NCBI GenBank assembly: GCA_947479645.1
Contig: CANKAJ010000026.1
Span: 1 to 43,322 of the forward strand
Direction: 5' to 3'
Source: Betaproteobacteria bacterium
GTDB lineage: Bacteria; Pseudomonadota; Gammaproteobacteria; Burkholderiales; SG8-39
Length of the DNA stretch: 43,322 bases
The translations under genes and the position numbers were made by a program. This document shows, in pieces, positions 32,832 through 39,949 of the stretch (its first letter is position 1; every line of letters starts with the position of its first letter). A model generated the notes under the pieces. It searched no databases and was not told the DNA's origin. It was given only the letters and a program-made list of their open reading frames with translations.

Positions 32832-33848
32832 ATGGCAAAGAGCAGGACGCAATGTCGGGCCGTATTGCTTGTGACCGCATTATCGGGGTGGATCGCGCTT
32901 GGTTCAGGGATGGCATTTGCACAGACCGCCGGCCAGAGTATCGCGGATGCCTATCCGTCCAAGCGGGTGCGCATCCTCGTCGGTTTCACCGCCGGGGGCA
33001 CCACTGATATCACGGCGCGCGTGGTTGCCGAGAAGCTGCAAGCCAGGTGGGGCCAGCCGGTGCTGGTGGAGAATCGTCCCGGCGGTGGCAGCAATATCGC
33101 CGCGGACGTTGTCGCAAAGTCTCCTCCGGATGGTTACACGCTTTCATTGGGTGTCACCGGCTCGCATGGCATCAATATCAGTCTGTTCAGGAAACTGCCG
33201 TATCACCCGCTGCGGGACTTCGAGCCCATCACCCAGGGCACGCTGCATCCCAATGCCATTTTCGTGCACCCGGCTTTCCCGGCCAACACGATTCAGGAAC
33301 TGATTGCCATGGCGCGTCGCGAGCCGGGCAAGTTGTCCTTTGGCAATGACGGCACTGGATCGGGTTCGCACCTGGGCATGGAACTGCTGCTGCACAAGGC
33401 AGGGGTCAAGATGCAGTCGATCCCGTACAAGGGGGCAGCCGTGCTGATGACCGATGTCATGGGGCAGTTGTTGCCGGTGGGCATCACCGGCATCCCCGGT
33501 GCCATCAGCCATTACAAGAGCGGCAAGGTGAAGATTCTGGGGCTCACTTCGCTGACGCGTTCCGCGGCGCTGCCCGAATTGCCGACCGTGGCGGAGCAGG
33601 GCTTCCCCGGCTTCTCGGCCGAGCCCTGGTCGGGATTCTTCGCGCCCAAGGGAACGCCCCGGCCCATCATCGACAAGATCGCCACCGACATCATTGCGAT
33701 CACGCGCATGCCCGATGTCATCAAGAAAATGGCCGACCAGGGCACGCGCCTGATTGGCGGGCGTCCCGAGGAGTTCCGCGCGTTTGTGGAAGCCGAGATC
33801 GAGAAGTGGGCCGAAGCGGTGCGGGTATCGGGGGCGACCGAAGATTGA
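32832..33848 (+). CDS. Bug/TctC-family periplasmic solute-binding protein (7 of 7)
   Basis: Orphan periplasmic receptor of 338 residues. The start at 32832 has GGAGA 6 nt upstream. The signal peptide ends at about residue 31 (GMAFAQ). Family blocks are YPSKRVRILVGF, GGTTDITAR, NRPGGGSNIAAD and IPYKGAAVLMTDVMG. It closely resembles the Bug protein at 15856 throughout, including GSHGINIS and PWSGFFAPKGTPRPIIDK, so the two probably bind related ligands. It follows the racemase-fold gene at 31 bases and is convergent with a quinone oxidoreductase gene across an AT-rich hairpin. Confidence 0.93.
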   Translation: MAKSRTQCRAVLLVTALSGWIALGSGMAFAQTAGQSIADAYPSKRVRILVGFTAGGTTDITARVVAEKLQARWGQPVLVENRPGGGSNIAADVVAKSPPDGYTLSLGVTGSHGINISLFRKLPYHPLRDFEPITQGTLHPNAIFVHPAFPANTIQELIAMARREPGKLSFGNDGTGSGSHLGMELLLHKAGVKMQSIPYKGAAVLMTDVMGQLLPVGITGIPGAISHYKSGKVKILGLTSLTRSAALPELPTVAEQGFPGFSAEPWSGFFAPKGTPRPIIDKIATDIIAITRMPDVIKKMADQGTRLIGGRPEEFRAFVEAEIEKWAEAVRVSGATED

Positions 33849-33881
33849 AGCGGTATTGTTGAAAAGTTATTGATATCAGAA

Positions 33882-33931
33882 TTGATAATGTATTATTTCC
33901 ATACAAGACGCAATGGAATAATTGTTATCAA
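33882..33931. terminator. AT-rich imperfect hairpin between convergent genes
   Basis: The left arm (33882-33902, starting TTGATAATG and ending TTTCCAT) pairs imperfectly with the right arm (33913-33931, ATGGAATA...TTATCAA) around a 10-nt loop. The right arm covers the stop codon of the minus-strand oxidoreductase gene. It may terminate transcripts from both sides. AT content here is far above the local average. Confidence 0.45.
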
Positions 33932-34902
33932 GGAGTGATGACGATCTTTCCGGTGACCTTGCGGTTCTTCAGGTCATTCAGCGCGTCCGCCGTGCGATCC
34001 AGCGGATACGCCGCCGAGACGCAGGGTCTCAATGTTCCCGCCTGCACCATGGCCATGAGTTCATCGAGCAGCCTGCTGTTGGTCGCCGGCGCGCGCGCCT
34101 GCAGGCCGCCGATCCATACGCCCACGATGGATGCGCCCTTGAGCAAGGCCAGGTTGAGCGGAATTTTCGGGATCTCGCCGGTGGCAAATCCCACCACCAG
34201 GTAACGGCCGCCCCAGGCCATGCTGCGCATCGCCGGGTCGGCATACTGTCCGCCCACCGGGTCATACACCACATCGACCCCTCTGTCGCCAGTCAACCGC
34301 TTGATTTCATCGCGCAGATTGCCGGTCTGGTAGTTGATCAGTTCATCTGCACCGTAGCGTTGGCACAGGTCAAGTTTCTCCTGTGTGGAGGCGCAGGCAA
34401 TGACTCGTGCTCCCATCAGTTTGCCCAGTTCAACCGCGGCCAGTCCCACTCCACCTGAGGCGCCCAGCACCAGCAGGGTTTCGCCCGGTTGCAAACGGCC
34501 GCGCTCGCGCAAGGCATAGAGACTGGTTGAATAACTGCTGCCGGAGGCGACTGCCACCTTGAAATCCACGCCCGCGGGAATGCGCCTCAGGCTGGCAACC
34601 GGCGCAATGACTTCCTCGGCGCATCCACCCTGCTTGCCCAGGCCGACAACAGCATCGCCGGGCTTGAAAGCGCTGACGCCTTCACCGACTGCCTTGATCA
34701 CGCCCGCAACCTCGCCGCCAGGCGAGAATGGCCGCTCCTGCTGCTTTTGGTGCTTGCCGGCAATCGCCAGCACATTGGCGAAGGACACGTTGGCGGCCTT
34801 GACCGAGATGACGACTTCGTCCTTTCCTGGTTCCGGCGATGGCCGTTCTTCGATCACCAGCGACTCGGGCGGACCCCATTCCCGGCACAGTACGGCGCGC
34901 AT
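33928..34902 (-). CDS. NADPH:quinone oxidoreductase-type dehydrogenase (zinc-free MDR family)
   Basis: Medium-chain reductase of 324 residues that probably reduces a quinone, enone or enoyl-CoA with NADPH. The start at 34902 begins with MRAVLCREWGPPESL, the standard opening of the family; 43 codons upstream in frame have no homology. The nucleotide motif is VLGASGGVGLAAVELGK. The zinc-binding cysteines of alcohol dehydrogenases are absent. Blocks such as PGGEVAGVI, DVVYDPVGG and GRYLVVGFATGEIP support the assignment. It is divergent from the DHDPS-like gene, with 261 bases between them. A link to the neighbouring acid pathway is possible but not shown. Confidence 0.9.
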   Translation of the reverse strand: MRAVLCREWGPPESLVIEERPSPEPGKDEVVISVKAANVSFANVLAIAGKHQKQQERPFSPGGEVAGVIKAVGEGVSAFKPGDAVVGLGKQGGCAEEVIAPVASLRRIPAGVDFKVAVASGSSYSTSLYALRERGRLQPGETLLVLGASGGVGLAAVELGKLMGARVIACASTQEKLDLCQRYGADELINYQTGNLRDEIKRLTGDRGVDVVYDPVGGQYADPAMRSMAWGGRYLVVGFATGEIPKIPLNLALLKGASIVGVWIGGLQARAPATNSRLLDELMAMVQAGTLRPCVSAAYPLDRTADALNDLKNRKVTGKIVITP

Positions 34903-35163
34903 GTTCAGATAGGTGAAACCAGGGATGACGACAATTTGTGGGCTCTGGAGGAATGGCCTGGAGGATTCGCATGAATACCATGCCGATACTAAGCGAAGGC
35001 AACATGCGTTGCAAATTGCCGGTCCTGTCATGCGGCGACCCGATTGATGGCAAATCTAAAGCCGCGTAGCCTGTGCGGAACAATGTACGATCACGCAGCG
35101 GTCGATCAGTGCAAAATTCTTTGTGTCCGTGTTGTCACGGTCCTGTCTAAGCGGAGTTTCATC

Positions 35164-36078
35164 ATGGCCCAGCGCATCAAGGGTGTTCTCGCTCCAGTGA
35201 TTACGCCTTTCAGGAAAGATCTGACGGCAGATACCGAGCGCTTTGTCCGTCATTGCAAGTGGTTGCTTGGACATGGCTGTGCTGGCCTGGCGGTGTTCGG
35301 CACCAACAGCGAAGCGAACTCGCTGTCGGTCGATGAGCGCATGGCGCTGCTCGAAGCATTGGTTGAGAGCGGAGTGCCGGCGGCGCGCCTGATGCCGGGC
35401 ACCGGGTGCTCGGCACTGCCCGATTCGGTCGCACTCACGGCGCACGCGGTCAAACTCGGCTGTGCCGGTGTGCTGATGCTGCCGCCGTTCTACTACAAGG
35501 GCGTGCCGGAGGAGGGGCTTTATCGCAATTTCTCGGAGGTGGTGCAGCGTGTTGCCGACGATCGATTGCAGCTTTACCTGTATCACATTCCGCCCATGTC
35601 GCAGGTTCCGATCACCCTGGCATTGATCGAGCGATTGCTCAAAGCCTGGCCAAAGAGTATCGCCGGTATCAAGGACTCCTCGGGCGACTGGAGCAATACC
35701 CAGGCGGTACTGGATGCGTTCGGCAAATCAGGATTCGATGTGTTCGCGGGGAGCGAAGTGTTCCTGCTCAGGACCATGCGGGCCGGTGGCGTGGGTTGCA
35801 TCACGGCTGGTGCCAACGTCAATCCGCATGGCATCGGCGCGATCTACGAGGCATGGACAGCGTCCGGTGCCGATGATCTGCAAGCCGCCGCCGATGCGGT
35901 GAGGGGGGCGCTGCAGGCAGTGCCAATGATTCCGGCGCTGAAAGCCGTGGTCGCACACTATGCCGGCGACGCGGACTGGGAGACGTTGCGGCCACCGCTG
36001 GTCGAACTGGCGGCGGGGGAAAAGCAGGGACTCCTCTGCGCGCTTGAGAAACTTCATTTCGACATGCCGGGGGTATGA
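35164..36078 (+). CDS. Dihydrodipicolinate synthase-family lyase/aldolase
   Basis: Class I aldolase barrel of 304 residues. The Schiff-base lysine is Lys170 (SIAGIKDSSGDW) and the catalytic tyrosine is Tyr140 (LYLYHIPPM). Where true DapA has a GTTGE motif this protein has GTNSEANSLS, which points to another member such as an N-acetylneuraminate-lyase-like or keto-acid aldolase rather than lysine synthesis. The start at 35164 begins the barrel (MAQRIKGVLAPVITPF); the ribosome site is weak (AAGCGGAG 9 nt upstream). It lies alone on the plus strand between a quinone oxidoreductase and frdD, and may cleave a pyruvate-containing intermediate of the adjacent acid pathway. Confidence 0.88.
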   Translation: MAQRIKGVLAPVITPFRKDLTADTERFVRHCKWLLGHGCAGLAVFGTNSEANSLSVDERMALLEALVESGVPAARLMPGTGCSALPDSVALTAHAVKLGCAGVLMLPPFYYKGVPEEGLYRNFSEVVQRVADDRLQLYLYHIPPMSQVPITLALIERLLKAWPKSIAGIKDSSGDWSNTQAVLDAFGKSGFDVFAGSEVFLLRTMRAGGVGCITAGANVNPHGIGAIYEAWTASGADDLQAAADAVRGALQAVPMIPALKAVVAHYAGDADWETLRPPLVELAAGEKQGLLCALEKLHFDMPGV

Positions 36079-36260
36079 CGGTAATCGATGGAACTGCCTG
36101 GCAGTAGCGTCTATTCAGGGCTGATTGCCTTACATCACGGCGGAACCTCGATTTTCATCTGGCATGGTTGGTGCAGTACTGCGTACTGGCCGAACCACGC
36201 AAGCTGCGAATTTCAGACTCAGGAAACTTGATGCGGAGAATGACTGGTCTGAGTCGACAA

Positions 36261-36614
36261 TCAGCCTATTCGCAGCAGTGCGTAAGCCGCGGCAAGCGTT
36301 CCCGTCAGTGCGCTTCCATAGCAAATCAGTTTTGCACCGGTCCCGGCGTGGATGCCGATGTCGTGCAGCGTGTGAAAAATCCGGTGGACGCTGTGCCACA
36401 GGAACAAGGCGATGATGATGAACAGAAAGCCCTTGCCTGCCCAGTGCTGCGAGAACGCGAGCACATTGGAATAACTCAGCATTTCCCGCGGCAGGAATGT
36501 CCCTGACGGCGCGGCAATGCCGGTAATGAAAACCAGGACGGCGCCAATCAGTGCGGACAGCATTCCACCCGCACCGAACAGGGCCCAGAAAATGGGGGCG
36601 TTGGAGCGCTTCAT
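36261..36614 (-). CDS. frdD: Fumarate reductase membrane anchor subunit D
   Basis: Small inner-membrane subunit (117 residues, three hydrophobic helices) that anchors the catalytic FrdAB pair and helps form the quinol site. The blocks MKRSNAPIFWALFGAGGM, LSYSNVLAFSQ, LFLWHSVHRIFHTLHDIGIH and KLICYGSAL match E. coli FrdD closely. Its ATG overlaps the frdC stop (ATGA). The frame extends upstream through frdC in another register and is not real there. It is the last gene of the frd operon, convergent with the DHDPS-like gene across 182 bases in which I see only a short ACTGCC/GGCAGT palindrome (36093-36105). Confidence 0.93.
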   Translation of the reverse strand: MKRSNAPIFWALFGAGGMLSALIGAVLVFITGIAAPSGTFLPREMLSYSNVLAFSQHWAGKGFLFIIIALFLWHSVHRIFHTLHDIGIHAGTGAKLICYGSALTGTLAAAYALLRIG

Positions 36615-37021
36615 GATGCCAGGCTCGCAGCGATGATGAATATGATCAGGCTCGCAATCAGCGCCGCTGCCAGCCCCGTGCGGGTAATGGTGGCGGCAGT
36701 GACGCGAGCGCCGTTCATGATGATGGGCGGAAGGGTGCGCGGCATGATATTGAACCAGGTCCACGTGTGATACAGGAATCCCACCAGCAGCAGCACATGA
36801 ACAAAGATACAGAGGGGGTTCGTAAGAACTGCGAGCCACTGATTCCACGCCGCCTCGCCCCGGGCCAGGCAGGTGATGCTGATGAGCAGGATGAGCGCAT
36901 AGGCCGCCACGAATAGCGCCGTGCCCTCATGAACCATATATTCAATGAAATAAGGGTTCTTGCGCCACCAGCCCTCCATGGAGCGCACAAATGGTCGACG
37001 TGCAGGTCCCCGTGCGCTCAT
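36611..37021 (-). CDS. frdC: Fumarate reductase membrane anchor subunit C
   Basis: Inner-membrane subunit of 136 residues with three hydrophobic helices. The start at 37021 overlaps the frdB stop (ATGA) and gives the E. coli-like opening RRPFVRSMEGWWRKNPYF followed by YMVHEGTA. Later blocks are LTNPLCIFVHVLLL and HTWTWFNIMPRTLP. Together with FrdD it binds menaquinol and passes electrons to FrdB. The presence of separate C and D anchors without haem-ligand histidine patterns marks this as the enterobacterial QFR type rather than a succinate dehydrogenase. Confidence 0.93.
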   Translation of the reverse strand: MSARGPARRPFVRSMEGWWRKNPYFIEYMVHEGTALFVAAYALILLISITCLARGEAAWNQWLAVLTNPLCIFVHVLLLVGFLYHTWTWFNIMPRTLPPIIMNGARVTAATITRTGLAAALIASLIIFIIAASLAS

Positions 37022-37773
37022 TTGCAGGCTCCCTTCGGGGTGACGAAGCGCAGAAAATAGTCCGAAGCGCTCTCGGTCTTGTTGATGTTGACGGCGTTGG
37101 CCGGATCGACCTTCTTCGGGCAGACCTCGGAACAGTAGCCCACCGCGGTGCAATTGAAAACGCCTTCCTCGGCGTGGACCAGCGGCATGCGCTGTTCCTT
37201 GCCGCTGTCGCGATTGTCGAGGTTGTAGCGATGCAGCAGCGCCATGGCGCCGGGACCGATGAAGTTCGAGTTGAGTCCGTACTGCGGGCAGGCGGCGTAA
37301 CAAAGCAGGCAATTGATGCAGGAACTGAATTGCTCGTACAGGTCGCGCTCCGCCGGGGTCTGCAGGTATTCCCCCTCGGACAATGCGCGCGGCTTTTCCG
37401 GAATGATGTACGGCTTGATGCTATCGAGTTTCTCCATGAAATCATCCATGACAATGACGAGATCGCGCTCGATCGGAAAATGAGCCAGTGCTTCCACCCG
37501 CACAGTGTTGGGGTAGAAGTCGCGCAGGAAAGTCTGGCAGGCGAGCTTGGGTACGCTGTCGATCATCATTCCGCAACTGCCGCAGATGGCCATGCGGCAT
37601 GACCAGCGGAACGACAGGGTCCCGTCGAGTTCGTCCTTGATGTACTGCAGTCCTTGCAGCACCGACATGTCGTCGGTGAAAGGGACGATGTATTCCTGCG
37701 CGACCGGTGCGGTGTCCTGCTCCGGCCGATAGCGCAAAACTTCAATGGTAATGACCTTGTTGCCGGTATTCAT
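37018..37773 (-). CDS. frdB: Fumarate reductase iron-sulfur subunit
   Basis: Electron-transfer subunit of 251 residues on the cytoplasmic face. Three clusters can be traced: the 2Fe-2S site Cys59, 64, 67, 79 (spacing identical to E. coli FrdB), the 4Fe-4S site beginning Cys152, 155, 158 (CINCLLC), and the 3Fe-4S site with Cys162, 208 and 214 and then Cys218. In both cases the last Cys comes from the other motif, as in the family. Its ATG overlaps the frdA stop by 4 bases. It carries electrons from the quinol site in FrdCD to the FAD in FrdA. Confidence 0.95.
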   Translation of the reverse strand: MNTGNKVITIEVLRYRPEQDTAPVAQEYIVPFTDDMSVLQGLQYIKDELDGTLSFRWSCRMAICGSCGMMIDSVPKLACQTFLRDFYPNTVRVEALAHFPIERDLVIVMDDFMEKLDSIKPYIIPEKPRALSEGEYLQTPAERDLYEQFSSCINCLLCYAACPQYGLNSNFIGPGAMALLHRYNLDNRDSGKEQRMPLVHAEEGVFNCTAVGYCSEVCPKKVDPANAVNINKTESASDYFLRFVTPKGACK

Positions 37774-39587
37774 GCGGACCTTCCTCCCGTTGCTGCCGCT
37801 TTTTCATCCAGGGCCGCCCGGTCAGCGTCGGCCTTTTCACCAGCCGCGCCGTATGCACGAACTGCGGGCTGGGAGTGCGTGATCTTCACAGGCCCGTAGC
37901 TGACGACCGGGGTGTCGGCTCCGCTATAGGTAACCAGCGTATGCTTGAGGTAGTTGGCATCGTCGCGCTCGGTAAATCCATCCAGGCGCTGATGCGCGCC
38001 GCGCGACTCCCTGCGATTGAGCGCCGAGACCGCCATCGCCTGCGCAACTTCAAGCTGGTAGCCCAGTTCGATGGCCAGCAGCCAATCGGTATTGAATACG
38101 CGCGATTTGTCCTGAACATTGATATGCACGAATCGCTGGCGCAACTCGGCAAGCTTGTCACAGGTTCGCTGCATCTCATCGCCCATGCGATAGATGCCGC
38201 AGCCCTGCTCCATGGTCTGTGCCATCTCGCGGCGCAGGACGGAGATGCGCTCGCCGCCTTTGCTGTTCTGCACGAGGTGAGTGGCGCGTTGCTGCGTCGC
38301 TTCGGCCTGCTTTCGTAGCACCTCGCTGTTGCCTGGTGCCGCTGCTTTTGCGAATTTCGCAGCTTCCTCGCCGGCCACCTTGCCGAACACGCAAAGCTCC
38401 GACAGCGAATTCGAACCCAGCCGGTTGGCACCATGGATGCCGACGCTGGAGCATTCGCCCGCGGCGTACAAGCCCGCCAGAGGGGATGCACAGTTGCCGT
38501 CGACCAGAATGCCACCCATCGTGTAGTGCACGGCGGGGCGCACCGGGATCGGCGTTTGTGCCGGATCGACGCCCAGGAATTGCTCGGCCAGTTCGTAGAT
38601 TTGCGGCAGGCGCTCGCGCAGATACTTTTCGCCCAGGTGGCGCAGATCCAGATGCACTACCGGCCCATGCGGACCTTCGATGGTGCGACCTTTCTGTTGC
38701 TCGTGCCAGAACGCCTGGCTCAGGCGGTCACGGGGGCCGAGTTCCATGGCCTTGTTCACCGGCTTGGGCTGGGCGGGGCCCAGTCCGTAATCCTGCAAAT
38801 AGCGGTAGCCATCCTTGTTCAGCAGGAATCCGCCCTCGCCGCGGCAGGCTTCGGTGAACAGCAAGCCGGTGCCCGGCATGCAGGTCGGATGATATTGGAC
38901 GAATTCCATGTCGCGTAGCGGCACTCCGTGGCGATAGGCCAGGGCCATGCCATCCCCGGTGACGATGCCGCCGTTGGTGTTTTCGCGAAATACACGTCCT
39001 GCGCCGCCGGTGGCGATGATGACCGAGCGCGCTTCAATGAAGGTGAACTCGCCCGAGGCAATGCCGATGGTCACGGCCCCCTGCACGCGTGCGTCCTCAA
39101 CCAGCAGGTCGACACAGAAATGCTCGTCAAAGCGCTTGATTGACGGATATTGGAGCGAAGTCTGGAACAGCGTGTGCAGCATGTGAAAGCCGGTCTTGTC
39201 GGCGGCAAACCACGTGCGTTCGATTTTCATGCCGCCAAACGGGCGCACGTTGATATGGCCGTCGGGCTTGCGACTCCACGGGCAGCCCCAATGCTCCATT
39301 TGCACCATTTCTTCGGCGCAATGCGCGACAAAGTAATCGACGACATCCTGTTCGCACAACCAGTCGCCGCCGGCCACTGTGTCGTGAAAGTGATGTTCAA
39401 GACTGTCGTGTGAGAGCACTACGCCGGCTGCTCCGCCTTCGGCGGCCACGGTGTGGCTGCGCATCGGATAAACCTTGGAGATGAGCGCAATCTTCAGTGC
39501 CGGGTCGGATTCTGCCACGGCAATGGCGGCCCGCAGGCCCGCGCCTCCTGCGCCGATAATGGCTACGTCTGCCTTGAATGATTCCAC
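37770..39587 (-). CDS. frdA: Fumarate reductase flavoprotein subunit
   Basis: Catalytic subunit of 605 residues that reduces fumarate to succinate as terminal electron acceptor in anaerobic respiration. It can run in reverse. The dinucleotide fold is at 8-15 (AIIGAGGAG) and covalent FAD attaches at His45 (MRSHTVAAEGG). Active-site blocks are HPTCMPGTGLLFTEACRGEGG and RPAVHYTMGGI. Length and motifs match E. coli FrdA. It is first in a four-gene operon in which every junction overlaps by 4 bases. A perfect FNR-type site lies 79 bases upstream of its ATG, consistent with induction when oxygen is low. Confidence 0.95.
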   Translation of the reverse strand: MESFKADVAIIGAGGAGLRAAIAVAESDPALKIALISKVYPMRSHTVAAEGGAAGVVLSHDSLEHHFHDTVAGGDWLCEQDVVDYFVAHCAEEMVQMEHWGCPWSRKPDGHINVRPFGGMKIERTWFAADKTGFHMLHTLFQTSLQYPSIKRFDEHFCVDLLVEDARVQGAVTIGIASGEFTFIEARSVIIATGGAGRVFRENTNGGIVTGDGMALAYRHGVPLRDMEFVQYHPTCMPGTGLLFTEACRGEGGFLLNKDGYRYLQDYGLGPAQPKPVNKAMELGPRDRLSQAFWHEQQKGRTIEGPHGPVVHLDLRHLGEKYLRERLPQIYELAEQFLGVDPAQTPIPVRPAVHYTMGGILVDGNCASPLAGLYAAGECSSVGIHGANRLGSNSLSELCVFGKVAGEEAAKFAKAAAPGNSEVLRKQAEATQQRATHLVQNSKGGERISVLRREMAQTMEQGCGIYRMGDEMQRTCDKLAELRQRFVHINVQDKSRVFNTDWLLAIELGYQLEVAQAMAVSALNRRESRGAHQRLDGFTERDDANYLKHTLVTYSGADTPVVSYGPVKITHSQPAVRAYGAAGEKADADRAALDEKAAATGGRSA

Positions 39588-39665
39588 TGCAGGTTACCCT
39601 TTGTGTGCGGCTCAAATATTGAGCGGTTTCAATTCGGAAGGGTAATTGAATCCCCTCAAGGGCAT

Positions 39666-39679
39666 TTGATACGGATCAA
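39666..39679. promoter_or_regulatory. FNR-type binding site near frdA
   Basis: TTGATACGGATCAA matches the FNR/ANR consensus TTGAT-N4-ATCAA at all ten fixed positions. Its centre is 85 bases upstream of the frdA ATG. Class II activation (centre at -41.5) would put the transcription start near 39631 and leave a leader of about 44 nt, a normal length. FNR-dependent frd expression is established in E. coli. Confidence 0.8.
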
Positions 39680-39890
39680 GTTCCGGTGATTGATTGCAGA
39701 ACGACTACATAATGCATCCGTGGGCATGGTATTTTCCTGGGCTAGTGCATCGGGCGGGCGTGCTGATGTGCCATTGGAGTTGCGGCTATGCCGATTACAG
39801 AGTGGCACAGCCCGAGCATTGCGTTGCAGTTGCAGGGCTATTTTTCGGCGGATTATGTCTGACCTATGGGTCGGCGGATGCCCCGGCGCA

Positions 39891-39904
39891 TTGATTTCGA
39901 TCAA
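39891..39904. promoter_or_regulatory. FNR-type binding site near the AtuA-like gene
   Basis: TTGATTTCGATCAA also matches all ten fixed positions. Its centre is 52 bases upstream of the AtuA-like ATG. Class II spacing would start transcription near 39939, inside the ribosome site. Either the true start is a little upstream, or the gene start is later, or the site represses this promoter or helps activate frdA from a distance. The site itself is clear; its target is not. Confidence 0.72.
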
Positions 39905-39949
39905 TAAATGGGATCCCTTTGTTTTGGCACAGCAGAAAGGTAGTGACCG

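Larger units (their letters stand above)
39588..39949. promoter_or_regulatory. Divergent control region between frdA and the AtuA-like gene
   Basis: 362 bases without a convincing gene. It holds two perfect FNR-type palindromes (39666-39679 and 39891-39904, centres 225 bp apart). A degenerate third, TTGAGCGGTTTCAA (39619-39632), is closer to frdA. The AAAGG ribosome site of the AtuA-like gene is at 39936-39940. Good -10 hexamers are not obvious at the spacing expected for class II activation. Short frames in the middle (for example 39694-39894) have no ribosome site or familiar motif and I treat them as chance. Confidence 0.75.

Noticed and set aside
33870..33890. Possible third FNR-type site near TTGATATCAGAATTGATAA
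   Set aside because: The half-sites are not an inverted TTGAT-N4-ATCAA pair, and the stretch is better explained by the AT-rich hairpin between convergent genes.
39694..39894. 66-codon frame between the two FNR-type sites
   Set aside because: Tested as a small anaerobic protein gene. It has no ribosome site, shows Cys/Trp-rich but pattern-free sequence, and nothing suggests translation.
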